From positions 1 through 20,543 of the forward strand of contig CBCPNA010000012.1 of the NCBI GenBank assembly GCA_965120415.1: a stretch of DNA of 20,543 nt. Reading direction: 5' to 3'. The translations under genes and the position numbers were made by a program. The stretch comes from CBCPNA01 sp965120415. GTDB taxonomy: Bacteria > Bacillota > Clostridia > Lachnospirales > CAG-274. The notes beneath the pieces were generated by a model, which saw nothing but the letters and a program-made list of their open reading frames with translations, was not told where the DNA came from and made no database searches. Shown in pieces: positions 1 to 6,892 of this stretch; the stretch's first letter is position 1, and every line of letters starts with the position of its first letter.

Positions 1-79
1 TAACCCCAGATGCAGAAAAAGCTATAACCCCCACAATGCCTAAAGAAAGCGCTTTATTTATCTTAACCTTTTTTTTCAT
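1..79 (-). CDS. Partial small exported protein, cassette copy 1 (runs off left edge)
   Basis: Only the first 26 codons are in the window. They read MKKKVKINKALSLGIVGVIA followed by FSASGV. This is a lysine-rich start and then a hydrophobic stretch, as in a signal peptide or N-terminal anchor. The start at 79 is preceded by an AGGAGG ribosome binding site at ideal spacing. The N-terminus clearly matches that of the gene at 2080-2460 (MNKNVKIKKALSIGLVGAIV): both have K-x-VKI-x-KALS-x-G-x-VG. The two are therefore paralogues. The gene follows a small ORF (227-322) and a strong promoter at 354-382, the same order as the second copy. I do not recognise the family and the function is unknown. Whether this copy also carries the acidic repeats cannot be seen here. 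Confidence 0.75.
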   Translation of the reverse strand, partial: MKKKVKINKALSLGIVGVIAFSASGV

Positions 80-171
80 AACAAAAAGCCTCCTTTATGT
101 ACAAAATATACATCGTTAAATTCAAAAAATATTATCAAAAAACATCATCATTTTGACAATTCTCCAAAAAA

Positions 172-322
172 TCACACTCTGTATATAAAGCCTTTTGCAC
201 ATAAAGCAAGCTTTATTAAAAAAAGGTTAGTTAAATAACCCCCCCCCGGCAATATTTGGTAATTCATTACCTTTTGGCATATTTACCGGTAAAAGCGCAC
301 TATCGTTTGCAATTATCCTCAT
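172..322 (-). CDS. Small ORF upstream of the exported protein, copy 1; interrupted by a G9 tract
   Basis: The ATG at 322 follows AAAGGGGTGA, a good ribosome binding site. As written the frame encodes 31 residues, ending NELPNIAGGGLFN, with a stop at 227. Nine consecutive G (239-247 on the plus strand as C) encode the three glycines. With one G fewer, the frame continues to the TGA at 172 and gives 49 residues ending YLTNLFLIKLALCAKGFIYRV. That tail aligns with the tail of the intact paralogue at 2519-2659 (YLSSSFLQKFALYTKGFLVL). The 49-residue form is therefore likely the ancestral or 'on' product, and the sequenced form is 'off', frameshifted or a sequencing error. The C-terminal half is hydrophobic and basic. 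Function is unknown. The coordinates given are for the full-length (shifted) form. Confidence 0.6.
239..247. repeat. Homopolymer of nine C (plus) / nine G (coding strand)
   Basis: A run of nine C on the plus strand, followed by GGC, in a region that is otherwise extremely AT-rich. It lies inside the small ORF read on the minus strand. The matching position in the paralogous ORF has no such tract: the 9 nt between the conserved AATATT and TATTTAA are 13 nt here. Slipped-strand mispairing at such tracts is an established route to phase variation. Confidence 0.9.
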
Positions 323-353
323 AAAAATCACCCCTTTTGTTTCGTTTTGTGTT

Positions 354-382
354 ATTTTAACACGTTTTACATATTTTGTCAA
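354..382 (-). promoter_or_regulatory. Sigma-A-type promoter of cassette copy 1
   Basis: On the minus strand, TTGACA (377-382) and TAAAAT (354-359) are separated by exactly 17 bases. The start codon of the small ORF lies about 30 bases downstream of the -10 box. The downstream leader ACAAAAGGGGTGATTTTTATG is shared with the second copy. Confidence 0.8.
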
Positions 383-420
383 TGCCTTTTCCAAAAAATA
401 TTTTTTTTATCAATTTAAAA

Positions 421-450
421 CAAAAAACAGCCCTACCTAAAGGCAAGGCT
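421..450 (-). terminator. Rho-independent terminator of ychF
   Basis: On the minus strand the hairpin arms AGCCTTGCC and GGTAGGGCT pair around TTTA, with two G-U pairs, and are followed by GTTTTTTG. It lies 25 bases after the ychF stop and before the promoter of the next minus-strand cassette. It should therefore keep ychF transcription out of that cassette. Confidence 0.75.
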
Positions 451-474
451 AAAAATTTATTTTATTATTTTATA

Positions 475-1569
475 TTATACATTAAATCTAAATAAAACAA
501 CATCGCCATCTTTTATTATATATTCTTTACCTTCGCTCCTTACAAGCCCCTTTTCTTTAGCTGTATTTATCGAGCCTTGCTCTTTTAAATCTTCAAAAGA
601 AACAACTTCTGCTCTTATAAACCCTCTTTCAAAATCTGAGTGTATTTTGCCTGCTGCCTCTGGAGCTTTTGTACCGTTTTTTATAGTCCATGCTCTTATC
701 TCCATAGGTCCTGCTGTTAAATAGCTTATAAGCCCTAAAAGAGAATAGCTAGCTTTAATAAGCTTGTCTAACCCACTTTCCAAAAGCCCTAATTCTTTTA
801 AAAATTCCTTTTTTTCATCAGGGGCTAATTCTGAAATTTCTTCTTCTATTTTAGCGCATATAACAAATATCTTTGAATTTTCTTTTTGAGAAAGTTCTAT
901 AACCTCTGATACATATTTATTATTTTTTGCATCATCTAAAATATCTTCTTCAGAAACATTTGTTGCATATAAAACAGGCTTAGATGTTAATAAATTTAAT
1001 GATTTTATAAAAAATTCTTCTTCTTCTGAAAAGGTTAAATTTCTTATAAGCTTTCCGTCTTCTAATTCTTTTTTTAGCTTTTGTAATATATCAAGCTCTT
1101 TTTGTAGGCTTTTATCTGCTTTAGCTGCTTTAATCGTTTTTGCTATGCGCCTTTCTATAAGCTCGATATCTGAAAAAATAAGCTCTAAATTTATCGTTTC
1201 TATATCTCTTAATGGATTTATGCTAGCATCAACATGCACTATATTAGCATCTTCAAAACAACGGACAACATGGACTATAGCGTCAACTTCTCTTATATGC
1301 GACAAAAATTTATTGCCTAGCCCTTCGCCGTTGCTAGCCCCTCTAACAAGCCCTGCTATATCAACAAATTCTATAACTGCCGGTACAACCCTTTTAGAAT
1401 CGTACATATTTTTTAAAACTTCTAGCCTAAAATCTGGTACAGAAACAAACCCAACATTTGGGTCTATTGTACAAAAAGGATAATTAGCAGATTCGGCTCC
1501 TGCTTGTGTTAAAGAATTAAATAATGTGCTTTTACCAACATTAGGCAACCCAACAATACCTAACTTCAT
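475..1569 (-). CDS. ychF: Redox-regulated P-loop ATPase YchF (OLA1 family)
   Basis: The 364-residue protein matches the YchF/OLA1 family in length and motif order. The P-loop GLPNVGKST is at residues 7-15. The Walker B/G3 segment is DIAGLVRGAS, and the region usually read as NKxD is NVSE, the change linked to ATP rather than GTP preference in YchF. A TGS domain fills roughly the last 85 residues. YchF binds ribosomes and hydrolyses ATP in the cytoplasm; it is tied to stress responses and to translation fidelity in studied bacteria. The start is supported by GAAAGGAA just upstream. The gene is monocistronic, with its own promoter (1612-1640) and terminator (421-450). It sits between two paralogous small-protein cassettes on the same strand, which is unusual. 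Confidence 0.97.
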   Translation of the reverse strand: MKLGIVGLPNVGKSTLFNSLTQAGAESANYPFCTIDPNVGFVSVPDFRLEVLKNMYDSKRVVPAVIEFVDIAGLVRGASNGEGLGNKFLSHIREVDAIVHVVRCFEDANIVHVDASINPLRDIETINLELIFSDIELIERRIAKTIKAAKADKSLQKELDILQKLKKELEDGKLIRNLTFSEEEEFFIKSLNLLTSKPVLYATNVSEEDILDDAKNNKYVSEVIELSQKENSKIFVICAKIEEEISELAPDEKKEFLKELGLLESGLDKLIKASYSLLGLISYLTAGPMEIRAWTIKNGTKAPEAAGKIHSDFERGFIRAEVVSFEDLKEQGSINTAKEKGLVRSEGKEYIIKDGDVVLFRFNV

Positions 1570-1611
1570 ATTAATATTCCTTTCATTTAAGATAATATAT
1601 TGCTTAAATAT

Positions 1612-1640
1612 ATTATATCACACTGTAACTTTATATTCAA
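1612..1640 (-). promoter_or_regulatory. Promoter of ychF
   Basis: On the minus strand, TTGAAT (1635-1640) and TATAAT (1612-1617) are 17 bases apart. The leader to the ychF start codon is about 40 bases. Confidence 0.8.
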
Positions 1641-1663
1641 TAGCGTTTGCAAATAAGCAAGCC

Positions 1664-1690
1664 AAAAAAAGCGCTTTAAGCGCCTTGCTT
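1664..1690 (-). terminator. Hairpin with T-run (possible terminator)
   Basis: On the minus strand GGCGCTTAAAGCGC is followed by seven T. The loop is very small. No gene ends just upstream, so its role is unclear; it may be a relic or a back-up stop for the 2080-2659 operon. Confidence 0.35.
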
Positions 1691-1935
1691 TTAAATACTA
1701 TTATAATTGAAAGAATTGTAATTATATATTTAAAATCACAAAAAGTTTCAAAAACTTTATTACCATCAAGTATTTTAGCACAAAAATTTTTCTTGTAAAG
1801 ATATAATAAGAATTTTTAATAAATATCTATAATTTTAAAGCAAATTAAATTATTGTTGATTTTTGAGTAAGCGCTATTCTAACGCTTTCTTTATTATTTC
1901 ATAGCGCATCGTTATTAATCGATATATGCACATAT

Positions 1936-1973
1936 AAAAAAAATCATAAACTATTCAAGTAGTTTATGATTTT
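1936..1973 (-). terminator. Terminator of cassette copy 2
   Basis: A perfect 11-base stem, ATCATAAACTA with TAGTTTATGAT, around the loop CTTGAA (minus strand, 1943-1970). It is followed on the minus strand by eight T. It lies about 110 bases after the stop of the repeat protein gene. Confidence 0.75.
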
Positions 1974-2079
1974 AAAAGTCATATTTTTCATTTTAATTAA
2001 ATTATTTTTATATAATCTTGTTTTTATGCATACTTTAAAGCATTATAAATGCTTTTATATACCCTTATTGATTGTTTGA

Positions 2080-2460
2080 TTATACATTTTTTATATCATT
2101 GTCTGTAAAAATATCTCTTCTAGCAATGATACTTTCCATATCATTTTCTGTATCAACATCATCTCTTCTAGCAACAACATTTTTTATCTTTTCTATATCA
2201 TTTTCTGTATCAACTGCATCTTTATTTGCAACAACATTTTCTATGTTTTCTATATCATTTTCTGTACCAACAGCATCTTTGTTTGCAATAATATTTTCTA
2301 TACTATTATTTACACCATTAAGCTCTCTATTAGCAACAATTCCTTCCTTACCTTCTGGATTATTTACAATCACAGGATTACTAAGCCCAGTTGAACCAGC
2401 CACTATAGCCCCAACAAGCCCTATAGAAAGCGCCTTTTTTATTTTAACATTTTTATTCAT
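2080..2460 (-). CDS. Exported acidic-repeat protein, cassette copy 2
   Basis: I set the start at 2460 (MNKNVKIKK...), because AAAGGAGG lies directly upstream. An in-frame ATG 8 codons earlier overlaps that ribosome binding site. The product has 126 residues. Residues 1-26 form a basic and then hydrophobic segment resembling a signal peptide or anchor. Residues 27-42 are a linker (NNPEGKEG). From residue 43 to the end are about five imperfect repeats of 16, 19, 19, 16 and 14 residues, built on A(N/R)(K/R)DxVxTENDIExI. The repeats are acidic, lack cysteine and would favour helix. The N-terminus is paralogous to the partial gene at 1-79. It is preceded by a small ORF (2519-2659) in one transcript. 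I recognise no family. A surface protein, a peptide precursor or a self-assembling protein are all possible. Confidence 0.75.
   Translation of the reverse strand: MNKNVKIKKALSIGLVGAIVAGSTGLSNPVIVNNPEGKEGIVANRELNGVNNSIENIIANKDAVGTENDIENIENVVANKDAVDTENDIEKIKNVVARRDDVDTENDMESIIARRDIFTDNDIKNV
2083..2334 (-). repeat. Tandem in-frame repeats, 57-base period in the middle units
   Basis: Residues 43-126 of the exported protein. Units begin ANREL, ANKDAVG, ANKDAVD, ARRDDVD and ARRDIF. The central three aligned copies of the TENDIE-coding segment lie 57 bases apart (near 2135, 2192 and 2249 on the plus strand). DNA identity is high between units 2 and 3. Units 1, 4 and 5 are shorter and more diverged, as expected when edge copies no longer exchange. 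Confidence 0.85.
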
Positions 2461-2518
2461 ACAAAAAACCTCCTTTATATACAAATATACAAATATATTT
2501 TTACATATTTAAAATATA

Positions 2519-2659
2519 TCACCTTTTAAGTACAAGAAAACCTTTTGTATATAAAGCAAATTTTTGTAAAAAAGAACTGCTTAAATATTCCAAAGTAATA
2601 TTTGATAATTTATAGCTTTTTAGCATATTCTTGTGTATAAAAGCATTATTATTTTTCAT
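2519..2659 (-). CDS. Small protein upstream of the exported repeat protein, copy 2
   Basis: Forty-six residues, from MKNNNAFIHKNMLKSYKLSN to GFLVLKR. The start follows AAAGGGGTGA at good spacing, and the ORF sits about 33 bases below a perfect consensus promoter. It ends 58 bases before the exported-protein start at 2460. The C-terminal 25 residues are hydrophobic and basic and align with the frame-shifted form of the ORF at 172-322: YLSSSFLQKFALYTKGF against YLTNLFLIKLALCAKGF. Conservation of frame between two diverged copies argues that it is translated. No family is recognised. It could be a small membrane peptide, a regulatory leader peptide or a peptide signal. Confidence 0.65.
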   Translation of the reverse strand: MKNNNAFIHKNMLKSYKLSNITLEYLSSSFLQKFALYTKGFLVLKR

Positions 2660-2691
2660 AAAAATCACCCCTTTTGTTTATTATTTGTCTC

Positions 2692-2720
2692 ATTATAGCA
2701 TATTTTTAAAAAAATGTCAA
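2692..2720 (-). promoter_or_regulatory. Perfect consensus promoter of cassette copy 2
   Basis: On the minus strand, TTGACA (2715-2720) and TATAAT (2692-2697) are separated by exactly 17 bases. Both hexamers are perfect sigma-A consensus, so the cassette is predicted to be strongly transcribed unless repressed. Confidence 0.88.
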
Positions 2721-2881
2721 TATCTGATAATAAATTTATTTATTAATTTTTTTATTAATATTTTATCTTTAATTAATGTATTTTTTTAAAATTTAGTAAC
2801 ATACTATAAAAATATAATATTTTTAGATTGATATAGGTATTTTATTATATATTTAATAAATATTTATAAGTCTTTTTAATC

Positions 2882-2910
2882 TTGATTTTTTTAGTAGGAT
2901 ATTATACTAT
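2882..2910 (+). promoter_or_regulatory. Probable promoter of fprA
   Basis: TTGATT (2882-2887), a 17-base spacer and TACTAT (2905-2910), 38 bases before the start codon. The -10 match is moderate; an alternative TATACT begins two bases earlier. Confidence 0.5.
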
Positions 2911-2947
2911 ATAAGATAAGTGATAATTTTATCAAGGAGTTGAATTT

Positions 2948-4129
2948 ATGATAGAGCCTTTAGAAATTAAAAAGGATATTTATTGGGTTGGCGCTTTAGA
3001 TTATGATATACGCACTTTTGATGTTGTTATGTATACAGAATATGGTACAACATATAATGCATATTTAGTTAAAGGAAGCGAAAAAACAGCATTGATAGAA
3101 ACAGCAAAAGATAAATTTTTTGCTGAGCATCTAAAAAGGATAGAAAGTGTAACAAATATTAAAGATATAGATTATATAATTTTAAACCATACAGAACCAG
3201 ACCACTCTGGTGCATTAAAACAGCTTTTAAAGCTTAATCCTGATATTACGGTTGTTGGTTCTAGCTTTGCTATCAAATTTTTAAGAGAAATTGTAAATAA
3301 AGACTTTAAAAGCTTAGTCGTTAAAGATAGCGATACTTTAAGCCTTGGTGGCAAGACACTTTCTTTTATTTATGCCCCTTTTTTGCATTGGCCAGATTCT
3401 ATGTACAGCTATTTACAAGAGGACAAAACGCTATTTACATGCGATTCTTTTGGATGCCATTATTGTGACAAAAATGTATTTAACGACAAAATAGAAGGCG
3501 ATTTTTATGATGCTTATAAATATTATTTTGATTGTATAATGGGCCCTTTTAAAGATTATGTTAAAAAAGCTCTTGATAAAATAGAAAATCTAGAAATACA
3601 AGCTATTTGCCCAGGGCATGGGCCTGTTTTAAGAACAGATATTAAAAAATATATAAGCTATTATAAAGAGTGGGCAAAAAATGAAAAGATAGATAATATA
3701 GTAGTATGTTTTGTTTCTTCTTATGGTTATACAAAAGCTTTAGCAGAAGAAGTTTTAAAAGGTATTTTACAAACAAATTTTAAAGCTAGTTTATTTAACC
3801 TTGAACAGGCAGATAATAAAGAAGTTTTAGAAAGTATAGCAAATGCTAAAGGCTTATTAATAGGCACCCCGACTATAGCAGACGATACTCTCCCCCCTAT
3901 ATGGCAGCTACTTATAGCTTTAAACCCTAATGTGCATAAGGGGCTTAAAGCTGGAGTTTTTGGCTCTTTTGGCTGGAACGGCGCTGGTATAACAAATGTA
4001 GAAGAAAGACTCAAACAATTAAGATTTGATATGCCACTAGAAAGCTTAAAGATACCTTTAAACCCTTCTGAAGAACAAAAAAAACTAGCTTTTGAATTTG
4101 GTAAAAAATTTGCTGATAGTTTAAAATAA
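2948..4129 (+). CDS. fprA: Flavodiiron protein (A-type flavoprotein, O2/NO reductase)
   Basis: The 393-residue protein has the two-domain flavodiiron layout. A beta-lactamase-like diiron domain covers about residues 1-245 and a flavodoxin domain binding FMN covers about 250-393. All expected iron ligands are visible: H81, E83, D85 and H86 in HTEPDHSG, H147, D166 and H224 in GHGP. Family members reduce oxygen to water or NO to N2O in the cytoplasm of anaerobes, with electrons from rubredoxin or a related donor. No rubredoxin domain is fused and no rubredoxin gene is adjacent, so the electron donor must be encoded elsewhere. The start is supported by AAGGAG nine bases upstream. The gene stands alone on the plus strand between its own promoter and a shared terminator. 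Confidence 0.95.
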   Translation: MIEPLEIKKDIYWVGALDYDIRTFDVVMYTEYGTTYNAYLVKGSEKTALIETAKDKFFAEHLKRIESVTNIKDIDYIILNHTEPDHSGALKQLLKLNPDITVVGSSFAIKFLREIVNKDFKSLVVKDSDTLSLGGKTLSFIYAPFLHWPDSMYSYLQEDKTLFTCDSFGCHYCDKNVFNDKIEGDFYDAYKYYFDCIMGPFKDYVKKALDKIENLEIQAICPGHGPVLRTDIKKYISYYKEWAKNEKIDNIVVCFVSSYGYTKALAEEVLKGILQTNFKASLFNLEQADNKEVLESIANAKGLLIGTPTIADDTLPPIWQLLIALNPNVHKGLKAGVFGSFGWNGAGITNVEERLKQLRFDMPLESLKIPLNPSEEQKKLAFEFGKKFADSLK

Positions 4130-4130
4130 G

Positions 4131-4165
4131 AAAAAGACTGCTATTAAATCAGTCTTTCTTTTTTA
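4131..4165. terminator. Bidirectional terminator between fprA and yhhQ
   Basis: The arms AAAGACTG (4133-4140) and CAGTCTTT (4150-4157) have a T-run on the plus side and TTTTTC on the minus side. It lies between the converging stops at 4129 and 4172, so it can end both transcripts. Confidence 0.85.
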
Positions 4166-4171
4166 TTTTTA

Positions 4172-4894
4172 TTAAGCTTTTTTCTCATCTTTATCTTTAT
4201 TAATATGATTATTATATAAATATCTAATAAAATATATTACTGGTGTATCTAAAAGTGCTACAACTATATAAATAATGTATGTCGATAAAAACGCTGACAC
4301 AATTGTACCAAAAGATTGTACCCCAAAAAAGGCAAAAAAGTTGAAAAGAAAAGCATTTATAAGCTGTGAAATAAGGGTAGAACCGTTATTCCTTAGCCAT
4401 AAAAATTTACGCTTATCGCCACTTTTTTTGGCTGTAAGCTCCCAAAGCTTATGGTATAAAAATATATCCAAAAATTGGCTTATAGCATAGACTAATAAGC
4501 TAGCTATCATTATACGTGGAGTGTTTTTAAAAATTGTATTAAAGCTTTCAAAAATACCGTCGTCAAAAGCTGGTACAAAATTAAGCCAAATTTGAGATAC
4601 AATTATAAAGCTAACAGATGTTAAAAGCCCTAAAGATACAGCTTTGTTAGAAGTCTTTTTGCCGTATAGCTCGCTTAATACGTCCGTTGCTAAAAATGTC
4701 GCCCCAAACATAACATTACCTAAAGTTTGCTCCATACCAAAAGCTTTTATAAAAAGCATAACTTCTATATTAGCACTTATTGTTGCAAATATAATAAAGC
4801 CTATTAATCCTTTATCTTTAAATAAATAAAACCATATAATGACTAAAGCATAAGCAACAACTCCAGAAAGTATTAACATTAATTCATTTTGCAT
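4172..4894 (-). CDS. yhhQ: Queuosine precursor transporter (VUT/YhhQ family)
   Basis: The 240-residue protein is strongly hydrophobic, with about six membrane segments. It carries the family signature around residues 65-85 (ATDVLSELYGKKTSNKAV). Characterised members (YhhQ of E. coli) import preQ0/preQ1 for queuosine tRNA modification; substrate varies in Firmicutes, so preQ1 or queuine are both possible. It begins four bases after the tkt stop, and its ribosome binding site GGAGAGG overlaps the end of tkt, so it is probably translationally coupled as the last gene of the fakA-recG-tkt-yhhQ operon. I see no room for a preQ1 riboswitch directly in front of it. No queuosine biosynthesis gene is in the window. 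Confidence 0.88.
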   Translation of the reverse strand: MQNELMLILSGVVAYALVIIWFYLFKDKGLIGFIIFATISANIEVMLFIKAFGMEQTLGNVMFGATFLATDVLSELYGKKTSNKAVSLGLLTSVSFIIVSQIWLNFVPAFDDGIFESFNTIFKNTPRIMIASLLVYAISQFLDIFLYHKLWELTAKKSGDKRKFLWLRNNGSTLISQLINAFLFNFFAFFGVQSFGTIVSAFLSTYIIYIVVALLDTPVIYFIRYLYNNHINKDKDEKKA

Positions 4895-4898
4895 TTTT

Positions 4899-6869
4899 TT
4901 ACCTCTCCAAAATATTTTTAGCTTGCTTTACAACATTTTCTGCTGTAAAACCGTATTTTTCAAAAAGTTTTTTAAAAGGGGCTGATTCTCCAAAAGTGTC
5001 TATAGTTATTAAAGCCCCCTCTAGTCCTATGTATTTATGCCATCCAAAAGATACCGCTGCCTCAACCCCTATCCTTTTTGTTATATTTTTAGGCAACACA
5101 GAGTTTTTATATTCTTCTGATTGTTCATCAAAAATTTCAAAACTAGGCATACTAACAACTCTTGCAAATATATTTTCTTTTGCCAAAATTTCGCTTGCGT
5201 CGATACAAATAGCAACTTCTGAACCAGTCGCAATAATGATTAAATCTATATTTTCATAATCTTTAATAATATAACCACCTTTAAGGGCTTTTTTACCGTC
5301 GCCTACTTGTTTTGTCGTTTGCCTTGTAAGTATAATAGAAGTTGGTGATATTTTTCTTTTAATAGCAAGGTAATAAGCTGCTGCTGTTTCATTTGTATCA
5401 CAAGGCCTTATTACTGTGTAGTTAGGTATGCTCCTAAGGCTTGCTAATTGCTCTATAGGCTGATGGGTTGGGCCATCTTCTCCTACCCCTATGCTATCGT
5501 GGGTAAATATGCTTATAACCGGAAGCTTCATAAGAGCAGAAAGCCTTAAAGCTGGCTTTAAATAATCGCTAAAAACAAAAAATCCAGCTATATAAGGGCG
5601 AAGCCCACCATAAAGCGCTATACCGTTTGCTATAGCAGCCATTGCATGCTCTCTTACCCCAAAATGCATGTTAGAGCCTATTCTATTTGTATCTGAAAAA
5701 GATGTTCGGTCTTGCATAATAGTTTTTGTAGAGGGGGCAAGGTCTGCTGCCCCTCCTAATAGATTAGGCATAATTTTGGATATTTTGTTTAATATAAGAG
5801 CTGAAGATTGCCTTGTTGCCATATCTTCATTATAATTCCAAAAAGTGTCATCGTCTAGCAATTTATTTATAAAATTGTCTGAAAAATATTTTTCATATTG
5901 TTCAAAAAGGTCTGGATATGTAAGTTTGTAATTATTTAAAAGATTTATATATTCTTCTTCTTTTTTAGTTAAATCTTTTATTATATTATCCATATAAAGT
6001 TTTACATCATCTGGTACAAAAAAGTCTTTTTGTTCTATATTTAGATTTTGGCGAAAGGCCTTTATTTCTTCTTGCCCTAAAGGCTCGCCGTGTGCACTAG
6101 CTGTGCCTGCTTTATTAGGAGCGCCATAACCTATCGTTGTTTTAATTTGTATAAAAGAAGGCTTGTCTGATTTTTTTGCATTTTCTATAGCTTTATATAT
6201 TTGCTCTGTATCGTTACCATCCAAAATAAACTGTGTATAAAAACCAAAAGCTTCAAAACGCTTTATTACATCTTCTTTAAAAACAGGGTCTGTATCCCCC
6301 TCTATGCTAATATTATTAGAATCGTACAAAACAATAAGCTTATTAAGCTTTAAAGCTCCAGCTAAAGACATAGCCTCATAAGATATACCCTCCATTAAGC
6401 AACCATCACCACATAAAACATATGTATAATTATCTATAATAGGAAAGTTTTCTCTATTAAATTTGCTTGCAAGATGAACCTCGCTAATAGCCATACCAAC
6501 AGCATTTGCTATACCTTGCCCAAGAGGACCTGTTGTTACCTCTATACCATCTGTATGCCCATATTCTGGATGCCCTGGTGTTTTAGAACCAAGCGTTCTA
6601 AAGTTTTTTAAATCTTCTATAGATATATTATATCCAAAAAGATGGAGCAAGCTATACAAAAGCGCTGAGCCATGCCCAGCAGACAAAATAAAACGATCTC
6701 TATTTTGCCATTTAGAATTTTTGGGGTTATGCTTTAAATGTTTTGCAAATAATGTATAAACAACAGGAGCAGCACCAAGAGCTATACCAGGGTGTCCAGA
6801 ATTAGCTTTTTGAATTGTATCAACACTAAGACTTCTTAATGTGTTAATAATTTTTTGTTCTAAATTCAT
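4899..6869 (-). CDS. tkt: Transketolase
   Basis: The 656 residues match the usual length of a complete bacterial transketolase, so this is not one of the split forms. The N-terminal pyrophosphate half has SGHPG (24-28), SAGHGSALLY (63-72), TGPLGQG and the thiamine diphosphate/Mg motif GDGCLMEG starting at residue 154. The central pyrimidine domain contains FGVREHAMAAI and the third domain follows. The enzyme moves two-carbon ketol units between pentose and hexose phosphates in the non-oxidative pentose phosphate pathway and needs thiamine diphosphate. AAGGAG lies upstream of the start. It follows recG by 23 bases and precedes yhhQ by 4 bases, so it is read as part of one operon. I infer no functional link between tkt and recG; the grouping may just share a constitutive promoter. 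Confidence 0.97.
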   Translation of the reverse strand: MNLEQKIINTLRSLSVDTIQKANSGHPGIALGAAPVVYTLFAKHLKHNPKNSKWQNRDRFILSAGHGSALLYSLLHLFGYNISIEDLKNFRTLGSKTPGHPEYGHTDGIEVTTGPLGQGIANAVGMAISEVHLASKFNRENFPIIDNYTYVLCGDGCLMEGISYEAMSLAGALKLNKLIVLYDSNNISIEGDTDPVFKEDVIKRFEAFGFYTQFILDGNDTEQIYKAIENAKKSDKPSFIQIKTTIGYGAPNKAGTASAHGEPLGQEEIKAFRQNLNIEQKDFFVPDDVKLYMDNIIKDLTKKEEEYINLLNNYKLTYPDLFEQYEKYFSDNFINKLLDDDTFWNYNEDMATRQSSALILNKISKIMPNLLGGAADLAPSTKTIMQDRTSFSDTNRIGSNMHFGVREHAMAAIANGIALYGGLRPYIAGFFVFSDYLKPALRLSALMKLPVISIFTHDSIGVGEDGPTHQPIEQLASLRSIPNYTVIRPCDTNETAAAYYLAIKRKISPTSIILTRQTTKQVGDGKKALKGGYIIKDYENIDLIIIATGSEVAICIDASEILAKENIFARVVSMPSFEIFDEQSEEYKNSVLPKNITKRIGVEAAVSFGWHKYIGLEGALITIDTFGESAPFKKLFEKYGFTAENVVKQAKNILER

Positions 6870-6892
6870 TTTATTCTCCTTATTAATAAATT

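Larger units (their letters stand above)
1641..2079. other. Gene-free stretch with several inverted repeats
   Basis: I see no gene with a credible start and ribosome binding site here. A minus-strand frame is open from about 1825 to the TGA near 1621 but contains no ATG and overlaps the ychF promoter. Inverted repeats are present. GCGCTTTAAGCGC lies at 1671-1683 with a T-run on the minus strand (1664-1670). AGCGCTAT pairs with ATAGCGC around 1870-1908. AAAGCAT pairs with ATGCTTT at 2037-2055. A strong terminator at 1936-1973 is listed separately. Decay of an older copy of the neighbouring cassette is possible but not shown. Confidence 0.5.

Noticed and set aside
1526..1798. Plus-strand open frame of 90 codons over the ychF 5' end and promoter
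   Set aside because: It is antisense to ychF for half of its length, has no ribosome binding site, and its composition fits a chance frame.
1621..1825. Minus-strand open frame rich in hydrophobic residues
   Set aside because: It contains no ATG or supported alternative start, covers the ychF promoter, and has no clear relative in the window.
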